This document shows positions 7,302 through 16,400 of a DNA stretch of 64,000 nt, one piece after another; positions within the stretch are counted from its first letter, which is position 1, and every line of letters begins with the position of its first letter. The DNA lies in contig NZ_CP018787.1 in assembly GCF_002127965.1 (NCBI RefSeq), positions 1,922,001 through 1,986,000 on the forward strand. Reading direction: 5' to 3'. Made by a program: the position numbers and the translations under genes. The stretch is from Oxalobacter formigenes. Its GTDB lineage: Bacteria; Pseudomonadota; Gammaproteobacteria; Burkholderiales; Burkholderiaceae_D. A model generated the notes under the pieces. The model saw nothing but the letters and a program-made list of their open reading frames with translations. It was not told where the DNA came from and ran no database searches.

Positions 7302-7687
7302 AGCTGCCCTCACATAACAAACATAGACCGATTCCGGTCTGGATGAGATACGCTCCGGAAACGATGTCGGAACCAAAAGCGGTATTGAGCCGTGACAGTC
7401 GTTATAGCACTCTTGCCACATCGTCAGGGAATTTTTGTCCCCATCACAAGCTGTCAAGAATGTCTTTAACCCTTTGCCAGAAACTGGTCGTTCATTCCAA
7501 GAAAAAAACGGAAAAGATCTGAATTGAAAAAATCATATCCGTTAAAAAGACAAACTCCCATTCCGACAGGCGCAAATTGATGCGTCTGTTGGTTCATCTC
7601 AAACAGGTGTCAAGACTGTGCTGCTAGACTTGTTTCATTGTACTGCCTGCCGGCAGAAACCAGAACAGTCGTCCAGAGGAATTCCCC

Positions 7688-8800
7688 ATGACATCCAGAA
7701 CCGGCAAGCCACTGAGGCCCCACAGACATGCCGCGCCTTATCTTGTTCCCGGTGCTCCCCCCGGAACATTGACGCCGATTGCCGGATCGGCCAAACCGGT
7801 CATTTCCATCCTGACAATCAACCGCGACGTCACCCGGCCCCCGGAAACAGCAAACGACCTGAGCGACTTGCCCCATGTTGACCCGGATGGACACGACATG
7901 CTCTGGATACGCGTCACCGGCTTCGGGGATATCAGCCCAATCAAAACAGTCGGAGAAACCTACGGGATTCCATCACTGGCACTGGAAGACGCCATGAGCC
8001 CGGGCTGGCGTGCTGAAATGACAGACGAAGGCGACTGGCTTTTCTTTGTCCTGCCAGTCCCTCCGGCTGACTTCATCACCGAAAAAAGCGAACACCTGAG
8101 CCTTTTCTTCCGCCGCAATCTCGTCATCACATTCGAAGAATCGCCGACTCTTTTAATCGACCGTTTCTGGCAACAGCTCATCGGTCACAAACCCGACGAA
8201 AAAATCACGCATCAGGCCGGCTATTACGCCTATCGTGTCATCGATACGATCATTGACCGCTTCTTCCCGCTTTTAGACACCGAATACAATACACTCGCCG
8301 ATCTGGAAGACGCCCTCGATACGGACGGCAACCCGGGCAAAAAGGAATTGCGGCAGTTGCACAGGACAAAACGGGACATTCTTTACCTGAAACGCGTATT
8401 ATTCCCCTACAAGGAACTGGGCACCGCTTTGAGACAAAGAAGTCAGATCGAAAAATCCGTTGAACTGAAACCCTATCTGAAAGATCTTGTCGAACACATC
8501 GTCCAGGCCGAAGAATTCGTCAATTCCTGCCACGAAATCGCCGATTCCCTCTCCGACATCTACCAGAACATCATGTCGAACAAAATGAACGACATCATCC
8601 GTATACTGACCATCATCTCCACCATCCTGATGCCGCTGACCTTCATCGCCGGACTGTACGGCATGAATTTCAACGTTTCCGACTCTCCATGGAACATGCC
8701 CGAACTGCATCATCCCTACGGATATCCCATCACCCTGTTGCTGATGCTGGCCATTGCGCTCGGAATGATCTGGTTTTTCAAAAAGAAAGACTGGCTCTGA
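7688..8800 (+). CDS. CorA-family divalent cation transporter (possibly zinc/ZntB type)
   Basis: 370 residues. It has a large cytosolic N-terminal domain (about 1-300) ending in a long helix (KRDILYLKRVLFPYKELGTA). Two C-terminal transmembrane helices follow, the first ending in the family signature YGMNF and the second in IALGMIWFFKKKDWL. The GMN tripeptide forms the pore mouth of the homopentameric CorA channel, which passes Mg2+ (and Co2+ or Ni2+) or, in the ZntB branch, Zn2+. The N-terminal 35 residues are basic and proline-rich and look disordered. The ribosome site is GAGG at 7677. Substrate within the family is not determined by sequence alone. Confidence 0.9.
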   Translation: MTSRTGKPLRPHRHAAPYLVPGAPPGTLTPIAGSAKPVISILTINRDVTRPPETANDLSDLPHVDPDGHDMLWIRVTGFGDISPIKTVGETYGIPSLALEDAMSPGWRAEMTDEGDWLFFVLPVPPADFITEKSEHLSLFFRRNLVITFEESPTLLIDRFWQQLIGHKPDEKITHQAGYYAYRVIDTIIDRFFPLLDTEYNTLADLEDALDTDGNPGKKELRQLHRTKRDILYLKRVLFPYKELGTALRQRSQIEKSVELKPYLKDLVEHIVQAEEFVNSCHEIADSLSDIYQNIMSNKMNDIIRILTIISTILMPLTFIAGLYGMNFNVSDSPWNMPELHHPYGYPITLLLMLAIALGMIWFFKKKDWL

Positions 8801-8900
8801 AACAGACCGTCATTTTTACACAGGCAAAACATTTCTTTTCGAACACATCTTTTTTGAAAGTGCAGTCCCTCTTCTCGAAGCAACGGGACACAAGCATTTG

Positions 8901-9032
8901 ACCTTCGATTTTTTGAGAAAAATAAAAACCTTATAAATCAACAGGTTGACAACACTGATAAAAAACGAAGGTTCAGGCATGAAAAAACGGGAAAAATAAC
9001 CATAAACAATGAGTTATACTGAAAACGCTCTA
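8901..9032 (+). promoter_or_regulatory. CRISPR leader with IHF-like site
   Basis: AT-rich sequence immediately before the first repeat. AATCAACAGGTTG at 8936-8948 fits the IHF consensus WATCAANNNNTTR exactly. It lies between inverted arms ACCTTCG (8901-8907) and CGAAGGT (8966-8972). IHF bending of the leader is established for type I-F and I-E spacer integration; its use here is inference. The leader side is also supported by the degenerate repeats being at the far end. Confidence 0.6.
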
Positions 9033-9780
9033 GTGATCCACCGTGTAGGTGGCTTAGAAGTAGCTGGCATTGCGGAAAGGCTTAACAAGATCGTGATCCA
9101 CCGTGTAGGTGGCTTAGAAGCGGTTCGACCGGGCTGATGCAAACCTGACATTGTGATCCACCGTGTAGGTGGCTTAGAAGGTCAAGAGTATTAGAATAAG
9201 TACTGCGGAACTGTGATCCACCGTGTAGGTGGCTTAGAAGAGTACAACGAAACTGGCAAAAGAGTTCCCGTTGTGATCCACCGTGTAGGTGGCTTAGAAG
9301 TGATCCGTAAAAAGGGCGGCATAAATAATGGTGTGATCCACCGTGTAGGTGGCTTAGAAGACGCGGATAGATTGCATGAATCAGCTTCACATGTGATCCA
9401 CCGTGTAGGTGGCTTAGAAGTGAAACCGGTGAAATTATTCAATTGGTTCCTGGTGATCCACCGTGTAGGTGGCTTAGAAGAGATAAAATTTATTCAATTA
9501 TTGGAACAACTTGTGATCCACCGTGTAGGTGGCTTAGAAGTGTTCAGAATGCTCTCGGTCAAGGTGTATCTTGTGATCCACCGTGTAGGTGGCTTAGAAG
9601 GTCTGGCCAGAATCGACAGTAAAACGGTTGTTGTGATCCACCGTGTAGGTGGCTTAGAAGACAGGGCAATGTCAGGTTTGCATCAGCCCGGTGTGATCCA
9701 CCGTGTAGGTGGCATAGAAACAACTATATGGATCAAGTCACTGACGCATTGAGTGATCTACCATACAGGCGGCTTATAAG
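9033..9780 (+). CRISPR. Type I-F-like CRISPR array: 13 repeats, 12 spacers, no cas genes nearby
   Basis: Repeats of 28 bases begin every 60 bases from 9033 to 9753, with 32-base spacers. The repeat begins GTGATCCACCGTGTAGG and ends TGGCTTAGAAG. The CCACC/GGTGG stem and the CTTAGAA(G/A) end are typical of subtype I-F, as are the 28/32 dimensions. Repeats 1-11 are identical. Repeat 12 (9693-9720) has two changes near its 3' end, and repeat 13 (9753-9780) has several, including in the stem, marking it as the leader-distal end. Spacers 2 (9121-9152) and 11 (9661-9692) share 25 bases in opposite orientation. No cas gene occurs anywhere in the 64 kb, so processing and interference need proteins encoded elsewhere, or the array is dormant. 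Confidence 0.97.
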
Positions 9781-9991
9781 TCATCCCCTCATCCGGAATA
9801 CGAAATTCATCCCGGCCTGCTGCAAGGGTGACATGAAAACAGACTGAATAATCAGTCATTTCCGAAAAGTGCGTACGGCAGGTTCTGTGATCTGATAAAT
9901 GTATCCTGAAATTTCAGGAACCCGCTTTTTCCCATTACATGCGCGACAGCACATTTAAGGTTGAGATCCGTGATTTTTTGACCCTGTATGT
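9781..9991. other. Array trailer and 3' flank of the lipoprotein gene
   Basis: About 210 bases after the last repeat. A short perfect palindrome CCTGAAATTTCAGG lies at about 9906-9919. No gene or clear terminator is seen. Confidence 0.4.
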
Positions 9992-10408
9992 TCATTCCAT
10001 TTGCAAAACCTGTGTTTCGGCAGAAGGTGGCGGCACGGCAGGTTTCAGAAAATCTTTGGGAATATCACACTTTTTCTTGCCCATCATGGTCGCCAGCGCT
10101 TCTTTCTCACCCCTGACATTCGCCAGTTCTGCTGCCTCAATGCCGTCTCCCTGACCATATCCCAGCCAGAAAGCCTGAACCTGACTGGATTTCAAACGCT
10201 GCTCCTGTGCAATGACCAGCATATTCTCCCTTCTCGCCATGGATGAGGCTTCAAGGGTCAGGTCATCACAATTGTATGTCCTGTATTTATTGGGTGAAAT
10301 ATAACTTCCAGTAATCTGGCTGGACGCGGTAGGAAGATTGAAACAACCGCAAAGACAACAGCAAGCAGTCACTGTCAAAAGATAGGCTGGATAATTTATT
10401 TTCATCAT
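9992..10408 (-). CDS. Putative lipoprotein
   Basis: 138 residues; the start is ATG 10408 or the adjacent ATG 10405. The N-terminus MKINYPAYLLTVTACCCLCG followed by Cys is a lipoprotein signal peptide with an LCGC lipobox. The mature part contains NKYRTYNCDDLTLEASSMAR, a helical stretch, ELANVRGEKEALATMM and a second Cys in KKKC. This ordering (Y..Y.C..L..E... ELA.L+GE.EAL..... KKC) is shared by a common family of small proteobacterial lipoproteins of unknown function. It is probably membrane-anchored in the periplasm. It reads toward the CRISPR array and has no operon partner. Confidence 0.75.
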   Translation of the reverse strand: MMKINYPAYLLTVTACCCLCGCFNLPTASSQITGSYISPNKYRTYNCDDLTLEASSMARRENMLVIAQEQRLKSSQVQAFWLGYGQGDGIEAAELANVRGEKEALATMMGKKKCDIPKDFLKPAVPPPSAETQVLQME

Positions 10409-10793
10409 CAGGAATAAACCGGAAAAGTATTTTTCTTAATCAAAGACAATACACATTAAAACACTTAAAACACCTAAAGTATATAATTTCAGTATAAAAA
10501 AACCGGATCTGATGTTTTTAGGAAAATCTGCTGAACGTCATTTTTCAAAATCAATTATCCTCCCGTTCATACCGCCAACGGAATGGAACGATATCCGGGC
10601 AATCTGCATGCCTGTCGTTCCACCGGAAAAACCTGCTTTTTCACAAACAGAAGCAGCGACTTTGCATTAATAAAAAGTCAGTCTGATATTCGTCACGCCT
10701 TGTGCACCTGCCTTTGCGTTACCCTGAAACCAGTCGCGATATGCATTGACAGATGATGTGACAGGAAACGCCGAATATCCATAACTGCCTCCC
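10409..10793. other. Intergenic region with a possible gene fragment
   Basis: 385 bases. A minus-strand open frame at 10667-10795 would encode MGGSYGYSAFPVTSSVNAYR, then DWFQGNAKAGAQGV and TNIRLTFY. It ends in an aromatic residue as outer-membrane barrels do, but it has no ribosome site and its only upstream extension runs antisense into the MFS gene. It may be a remnant. The rest shows nothing recognisable. Confidence 0.3.
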
Positions 10794-11966
10794 ATGAAAA
10801 AAGGATTGTTTGCCCTCGCAGCCGGAACGCTCGGATTCGGCATGACCGAATACGTGATGATGGGTATTTTGCCCAATATTGCCAATGACCTCGGCATTTC
10901 GATCCCGTCAGCCGGTCATTTCATCTCTGCCTACGCGCTGGGTGTCGGCATCGGCGCGCCGGTGATGGTCATTCTCGCCCGTAAACGGCCCTTGAAACAG
11001 ATCCTGCTCGGTCTGATCGCCCTGTACACACTGGGCAATCTGGCGCTGGCATTCGCCCCGAATGAAACGGCAGTCCTTGTTTTGCGCTTCATTTCCGGCC
11101 TGCCTCACGGAGCCTATTTCGGCGTGGGCGCAATCGTCGCGGAAAGGCTGGTTCCGCCCGAACGCAAGTCGAGCGCCGTGGCACTCATGATTGCCGGAAT
11201 GACGATAGCGACCCTGATCGGTGTCCCTTTCGGCACATTCGTGACGGAATGGCTGTCATGGCGAACGGCGTTCTTCCTCATCGGCCTGTGGGGATTCAAG
11301 GTTTTCGCCCTCATCTGGGTGTGGATTCCCAAAATGGACCCGTTGCCGGATACCGGTTTCGCCGGTGAATTCGCCTTTCTGAAAAAACCGGCTCCCCTGC
11401 TTATCATTGCCGCCAGCATTCTGGGAAACGGAGGCATTTTCTGCTGGTACAGTTACATCACGCCATTGCTGACTCACGTATCCGGTTTTCCGTTCCAGAC
11501 CGTCATTTTCCTGATGATGATCGCCGGTTTCGGCATGTTCTCCGGCAACCTGATCGGCGGACGATTGTCTGACCGTTTCACGCCCGGCAAAGTTTCGACC
11601 GCAACACAGGGAATCGCCGCGATAGCCCTCATCCTCGTCTTTTTCCTCGCCCGTCATCCCTTCACGATGCTCTTTCTGATGGTCATTTTGACCGCATGCC
11701 TTTTCGCCATGTCCACACCCGAACAGGTTCTTCTGATCGAGCATTCCAAAGGGGGTGAACTGCTGGGAGCCGCCAGTGCACAGGTCGCCTTCAATCTGGG
11801 CAATGCACTGGGCGCCTTCATGGGAGGATTGCCGATCAAGGCAGGCCTGCCCTACAACTATACCGCCCTGACCGGTACTTTTTTCGCATTCGCCGGTTTC
11901 ATTCTCCTGTTTATCTTCGTCAAAAAATACGGTGCTCGCGGTACGGCAAAACAGGCGACTTCCTGA
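10794..11966 (+). CDS. AraJ-like MFS transporter, first copy
   Basis: 390 residues, 12 predicted transmembrane helices, no signal peptide. The start region (MKKGLFALAAGTLGFGMTEY) and signature segments (GHFISAYALGVGIGAPVMVI; FISGLPHGAYFGVGAIVAER; MTIATLIGVPFGTFV; SKGGELLGAASAQVAFNLGN) match the AraJ/drug:H+ antiporter-1 branch of the major facilitator superfamily. Members export sugars, arabinose-like compounds or drugs by proton antiport. The substrate here is unknown. A closely similar gene follows 161 bases later, so this is a tandem duplication. The start at 10794 has GGAGG just upstream (TGCCTCCC on the plus strand is not a ribosome site), so initiation is weakly supported. Confidence 0.88.
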   Translation: MKKGLFALAAGTLGFGMTEYVMMGILPNIANDLGISIPSAGHFISAYALGVGIGAPVMVILARKRPLKQILLGLIALYTLGNLALAFAPNETAVLVLRFISGLPHGAYFGVGAIVAERLVPPERKSSAVALMIAGMTIATLIGVPFGTFVTEWLSWRTAFFLIGLWGFKVFALIWVWIPKMDPLPDTGFAGEFAFLKKPAPLLIIAASILGNGGIFCWYSYITPLLTHVSGFPFQTVIFLMMIAGFGMFSGNLIGGRLSDRFTPGKVSTATQGIAAIALILVFFLARHPFTMLFLMVILTACLFAMSTPEQVLLIEHSKGGELLGAASAQVAFNLGNALGAFMGGLPIKAGLPYNYTALTGTFFAFAGFILLFIFVKKYGARGTAKQATS

Positions 11967-12127
11967 CAGTCCAATCCGTTCTTTCGTCTTTTTCTTCATC
12001 AAAAAACCCGAACAGCAGACAAACTCCATATGGCAGTACAATATGCGCCTTTGGAATTATCCGGACACAGGGAATAACTGAAAAACAGGTCTGACTGTGT
12101 TTTAACGGAACACCACACTCCACCAGC

Positions 12128-13315
12128 ATGAAAAAAAGCCTGACCGCACTGGCTGCCGGTACTTTTGCACTGGGCATTGCCGAATTCGTCATGATGGGCA
12201 TTTTGCCCGACGTGGCGACCCATCTCGGCATCACGATCCCGCAGGCCGGTCACTTTATCGCTGCCTACGCGCTGGGCGTCTGTGTCGGCGCTCCCTTGCT
12301 GGCGCTGATCGCCCGCTCCCAGCCCTTGAAACGCATTCTGCTCGGACTCGGTGCCCTGATCCTGATCGGAAACCTCTGTACAGCACTCGCCCCGGACTAT
12401 TGGGTCATGCTTGTCACCCGTTTCATATCCGGTTTGCCGCACGGCGCTTTCTTCGGGGTCGGTTCCATCGTGGCCGACAAACTGGCCGACAAGGACAAAG
12501 GCGCGCAGGCCATTTCCATCATGGTCGCAGGCATGACCGTGGCCAACGTCCTTGGCGTTCCCCTTGGCACGACCATCAGCCACAGCTTTTCATGGCGTTT
12601 CACTTTCGTGCTAATCGCTCTCTGGTCCCTTGTCCTCGTTTATCTGCTCTGGCGCTGGATACCGGCCATACCGGCACTCCCCGACACCGGCTTTGCCGGG
12701 CAATTCCGTTTCCTCAAAACCCCCGTTCCCTGGCTCATCCTCTTTGCCACGGCACTGGGCAACGGTGGCGCATTCTGCTGGCTCAGCTACATCAATCCAC
12801 TCATGACCACCGTCTCGGGCTTCGAGCCATCGGAGATGACGCTTCTCATGATGCTGGCCGGTCTCGGCATGCTCGCCGGCAATCTGGCAGGCGGCCGTCT
12901 CACCGACCGATACGGCCCCGGCAAAGTCGCCGCTTCCTCGCAAGGCGTCATGTGTCTGGCGCTTTTGTCCATCTTCTTTCTGGCACAAAACCCGATCGCC
13001 TCCGTCATGCTGATGGTCGTCTGTACGACCTGTCTTTTCACCGTGTCCGCGCCCCAGCAACTTCTCTTGATCCGCAACGCCAAAGGTGGCGAGATGCTGG
13101 GAGCAGCCAGTGTCCAGATCGCCTTCAACCTTGGCAACGCACTGGGCGCATGGGTCGGCGGCCTGCCCATTGAGGCCGGTTACGCTTATCAATACACGGC
13201 CCTTCCGGCCAGCTTCTTCGCCTTTCTCGGTTTTGCCCTGCTCTTTTATTTCTGGCGACGCTACGAATACCCGATACGGCATGTCAGAGCCACCAGTTTT
13301 TCGAAAAAATCCTGA
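12128..13315 (+). CDS. AraJ-like MFS transporter, second copy
   Basis: 395 residues with the same 12-helix plan and near-identical landmarks to the previous gene (MKKSLTALAAGTFALGIAEF; GHFIAAYALGVCVGAPLLAL; FISGLPHGAFFGVGSIVADK; NAKGGEMLGAASVQIAFNLG). AraJ-family inner-membrane exporter, probably proton-driven. The two copies differ most in the cytoplasmic loop and the C-terminal tail, which here is basic (RRYEYPIRHVRATSFSKKS). The spacing of 161 bases allows either a shared or a separate transcript. An inverted repeat AACCCTCC/GGAGGGTT at 13344-13376 follows the stop but lacks a T-run. Confidence 0.88.
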   Translation: MKKSLTALAAGTFALGIAEFVMMGILPDVATHLGITIPQAGHFIAAYALGVCVGAPLLALIARSQPLKRILLGLGALILIGNLCTALAPDYWVMLVTRFISGLPHGAFFGVGSIVADKLADKDKGAQAISIMVAGMTVANVLGVPLGTTISHSFSWRFTFVLIALWSLVLVYLLWRWIPAIPALPDTGFAGQFRFLKTPVPWLILFATALGNGGAFCWLSYINPLMTTVSGFEPSEMTLLMMLAGLGMLAGNLAGGRLTDRYGPGKVAASSQGVMCLALLSIFFLAQNPIASVMLMVVCTTCLFTVSAPQQLLLIRNAKGGEMLGAASVQIAFNLGNALGAWVGGLPIEAGYAYQYTALPASFFAFLGFALLFYFWRRYEYPIRHVRATSFSKKS

Positions 13316-13428
13316 TTGCAAAAACCGGCAGGAACATATGACAAACCCTCCGGACACTGTCGATGTGAGGAGGGTTCAATCGTGCAACTCTCCACGTCCC
13401 GGCAAGATCACGATACTTGCAAATTCGT

Positions 13429-16400
13429 TTAAAAAGCGATTCGCAAGCCCACTTCAGCAGTCAGCTCATACTCGTCACCGAATTTGCGGGTACTGCTTTT
13501 CGCGCCGAGTTCGCCATAGACTGAATACTTGTCATTATTCCAGTTATGCGACCCGCCGACCCCGATGCCGAGCCAGGTATCGCTGAGATTGCTCTTGTAG
13601 TTCACCCCGGAAATGCTGATTGTCGAATCTCCCTTGAATTCATGATAGACATTCCCGATGACATACAGCTTGTCACGCGACAGTCTTCCAAGGGAATCCT
13701 GTTCGCTCTTCTCGTAATTCAGGGCCAGCCCGAGCCGACCTTCGAGGCTCTTGTAGTCCTTTTCATTGACGATGACGCTATACTGCGGATCGACAAAACT
13801 GTCGAAATTGACCTGTGAATACATCAATTGCGCCTGAGGAGTCAGCGACCAGTTCGGGGCAAAATCGACGTTCTGGCCCATTTCGAGACTGAATGCGTAA
13901 CCCCTGGCATTGTTTCCCTTGACCGCATGCGAAGCCGACGTGATGTTCTTCACTGACATGTCCGTATCGTACCAGTTGTATTTCGCCTGAAAATCGGCGT
14001 AAAAACCGGAATGGTCATACCACGTCAGGGTAGCGCCCAACCCGTAGGCATCGGTATCGATATCGCCGTCAGACAGGGAAGAATGAATATCCGCTTTCGC
14101 TTTTCCGGCATTGCCGTTGATTCCGGCAACCAGACGGGAACCGTCCCTGTTTTCATACACCGGCACATCCAGACCGACATTCGCCCGGCCATAATTCAGG
14201 TCAAAGGAATTGTCCCCGCCGGAACCGAGTTCCGGTTTGTATTTGGCGGTCGATCCTTCCAGTCTCACCCAGACGCCTCTTGAACCGGCCTTGCCCGCTC
14301 CGCGTCCCGCTTTGGATGTCCCCGTCCCTTTCGAATCGGAATCCTCCAGCCAGACACGATGACCCACCCGTTGTTCCAGCGTCGGCAAACGGTTCAGGGC
14401 ACCCAGAACCGGCAAATACGATTCATAAGTCGGCGTCCCCGGATGAAGCACGGGAGTGCCATCGTCTGTCATGGCGTTACGCAAAAAGAGGCCTGCCTGA
14501 TTGGTCGCATCGCCATACCAGTCGACATCCTTTTCCAGAACATAGCTGTAGGCTCCGGCCACAACCGCATTCTCCCCTTTCGCGGTCTTGAAGTCGGATA
14601 CAAGATGGAAATTGTCACCCAGCTGTTTGACCAGATCGGCCTGGCTCAGGCCGGAACCGGTTCCCTGAAGACGGATGATCTCGATACCGTGATTCGTGGT
14701 CGCGCCATCGCCTCCCTGATGGATAACCCTGATACCCGTGCCGTTTGCGTCTGAAGCGGGATCAACAACCCCGTCGATGACCAGCATGCCATGACGGGAC
14801 GTGTCATCCATCAATTCGGTGTGGACCTCTACCATCGCACCCGCTCCCGCCCGGTAATTGCCTGCCAGAGTCAGGGGAACGAAATGGGGATTCGTCTGGT
14901 CGAACGCATTGTTGAAGTTGTCGAGCCCCGGCGCGATCGTGCCGTTATTGATAATCGTCGTGAACGCTGACGAACCGGCAGCCGGAGCATCCGGATTGCC
15001 GATACGGTCATTCATGGAATTGCCGACCACTCCCTGTCCTTCCAGTCTTGCACCGGATGCAATCGTCACTTGCGATGTATTCAACAGGCCTTTTGAATTG
15101 GACATCGGCGCGTTTGGATCGACCGCATCCAGCCGCAAGGTTCCCTGATCGATAAAGGTACGTCCCGAATAGAGCTGGTCGTTCAACAGCGTCAGCGTAC
15201 CATCACCGTCCTTGTGGAAATCCCGGCCGGTATCCGGTGCCACACCGGTGGTCGTCCCGTCTTTCAAGGTGTTATCCGCCATCATGACGCTATGGCCGTT
15301 CGTATCGATGGTTCCGCCGCCCTGATTCAGCAAAACAGCCTGCCCTGCCGCAAAATTGATATCGGCATCCGCGCGCAAGCTACCCATCGTGTCGCCCGTG
15401 CCTCCCGTGGCTGAATCGTCATGGTCGCCCAGTTGGGCGTCGCCTGTCCCGAGACCGGATGCCGACAGGATCGCGACCGTGCCGTTCTTGATCCATGTGC
15501 CACCGCTATGCGCGTTGTTTCCGTAAAGTTCCAGCACACCCGTCCCGGTCTTGTCCAGCCGGGTCGCACCGTCGGCGCTTTCGGCGATATTCTGGCCGAT
15601 CGTCCCCGTAAAATTCTGCGTATCGATCGTGACCGACTGGGGCGCGGGATTCCCCCCGCCACCGATGCTTATCGGTCTTGTCTGCATATCCGTATTGCCA
15701 TCGAGCCGCAGGGTCGTCTTGTCCCACAACTCGAGAGGGGCGACGACACTGCCCAAAGCCGCGTCGGAATTGACGGCCAGTGTCCCCTCTTCCACCCGTG
15801 TACCGCCCTGATAAATATTGTCGCCATAAAGGGCGAGCGTGCCGGTACCGGTTTTCACCAGCTTGCCACGGCCCTGAATGTCGCCATCGAAAGTGCCGTT
15901 ATTGGCTTGTGTGTCGATTGTCATCTCACTGTCCGGCACACCTGCCAGAATGACCGTCCGGTTCGATTCGACATTGGCGTCCAGCCGGAGCGTGGACGTG
16001 TCCTGCATCACCAGATGGCTTCCTGTCCGGCCGAGAGCCGCATCGGAATTGATCCCGACCGTACCTTCTTCAATAACCGTTCCACCGGCATAGCTGTTCA
16101 CGCCCGACAATGTCAGCGTACCGCTCCCGGTTTTGGTCAAAACGCCTGACCCCGAGATCGTCTGGGCAATCGTCGTCTCGTACTGTTGCGTATCGATAGT
16201 GCCTCCGCCGTCTTTCAGATCGATGGCGCGCGTATCGGCCAGATCGAACGAACTGTCAAAACGCAGTATTCCATTGGTCGCACCGGCCCCGTTATCGGTA
16301 CCGAAACTGACCGCGCCTGTAGCAACCCCGAGATCCGAATCCCTGTCCACGACGAGCGCCCCATCCCGGATCGATGTCCCGCCGCTGTAGGTATTGTCCC

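Noticed and set aside
7298-7522. Possible 74-residue protein overlapping the stop of the small membrane protein (ATGA)
   Set aside because: No ribosome site and no recognisable features beyond the overlap; evidence is too thin.
9213-9752. Open frame of 179 codons giving a repeated VIHRVGGLE peptide
   Set aside because: It runs through the CRISPR array. The 60-base period is a multiple of three, so open frames arise on both strands without being genes.
10667-10795. Minus-strand frame ending TNIRLTFY, like an outer-membrane C-terminus
   Set aside because: No ribosome site and no upstream coding continuity; only a possible remnant.
13344-13376. Inverted repeat AACCCTCC/GGAGGGTT as a terminator between MFS and autotransporter genes
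   Set aside because: No T-run on either side; not strong enough to list as a terminator.
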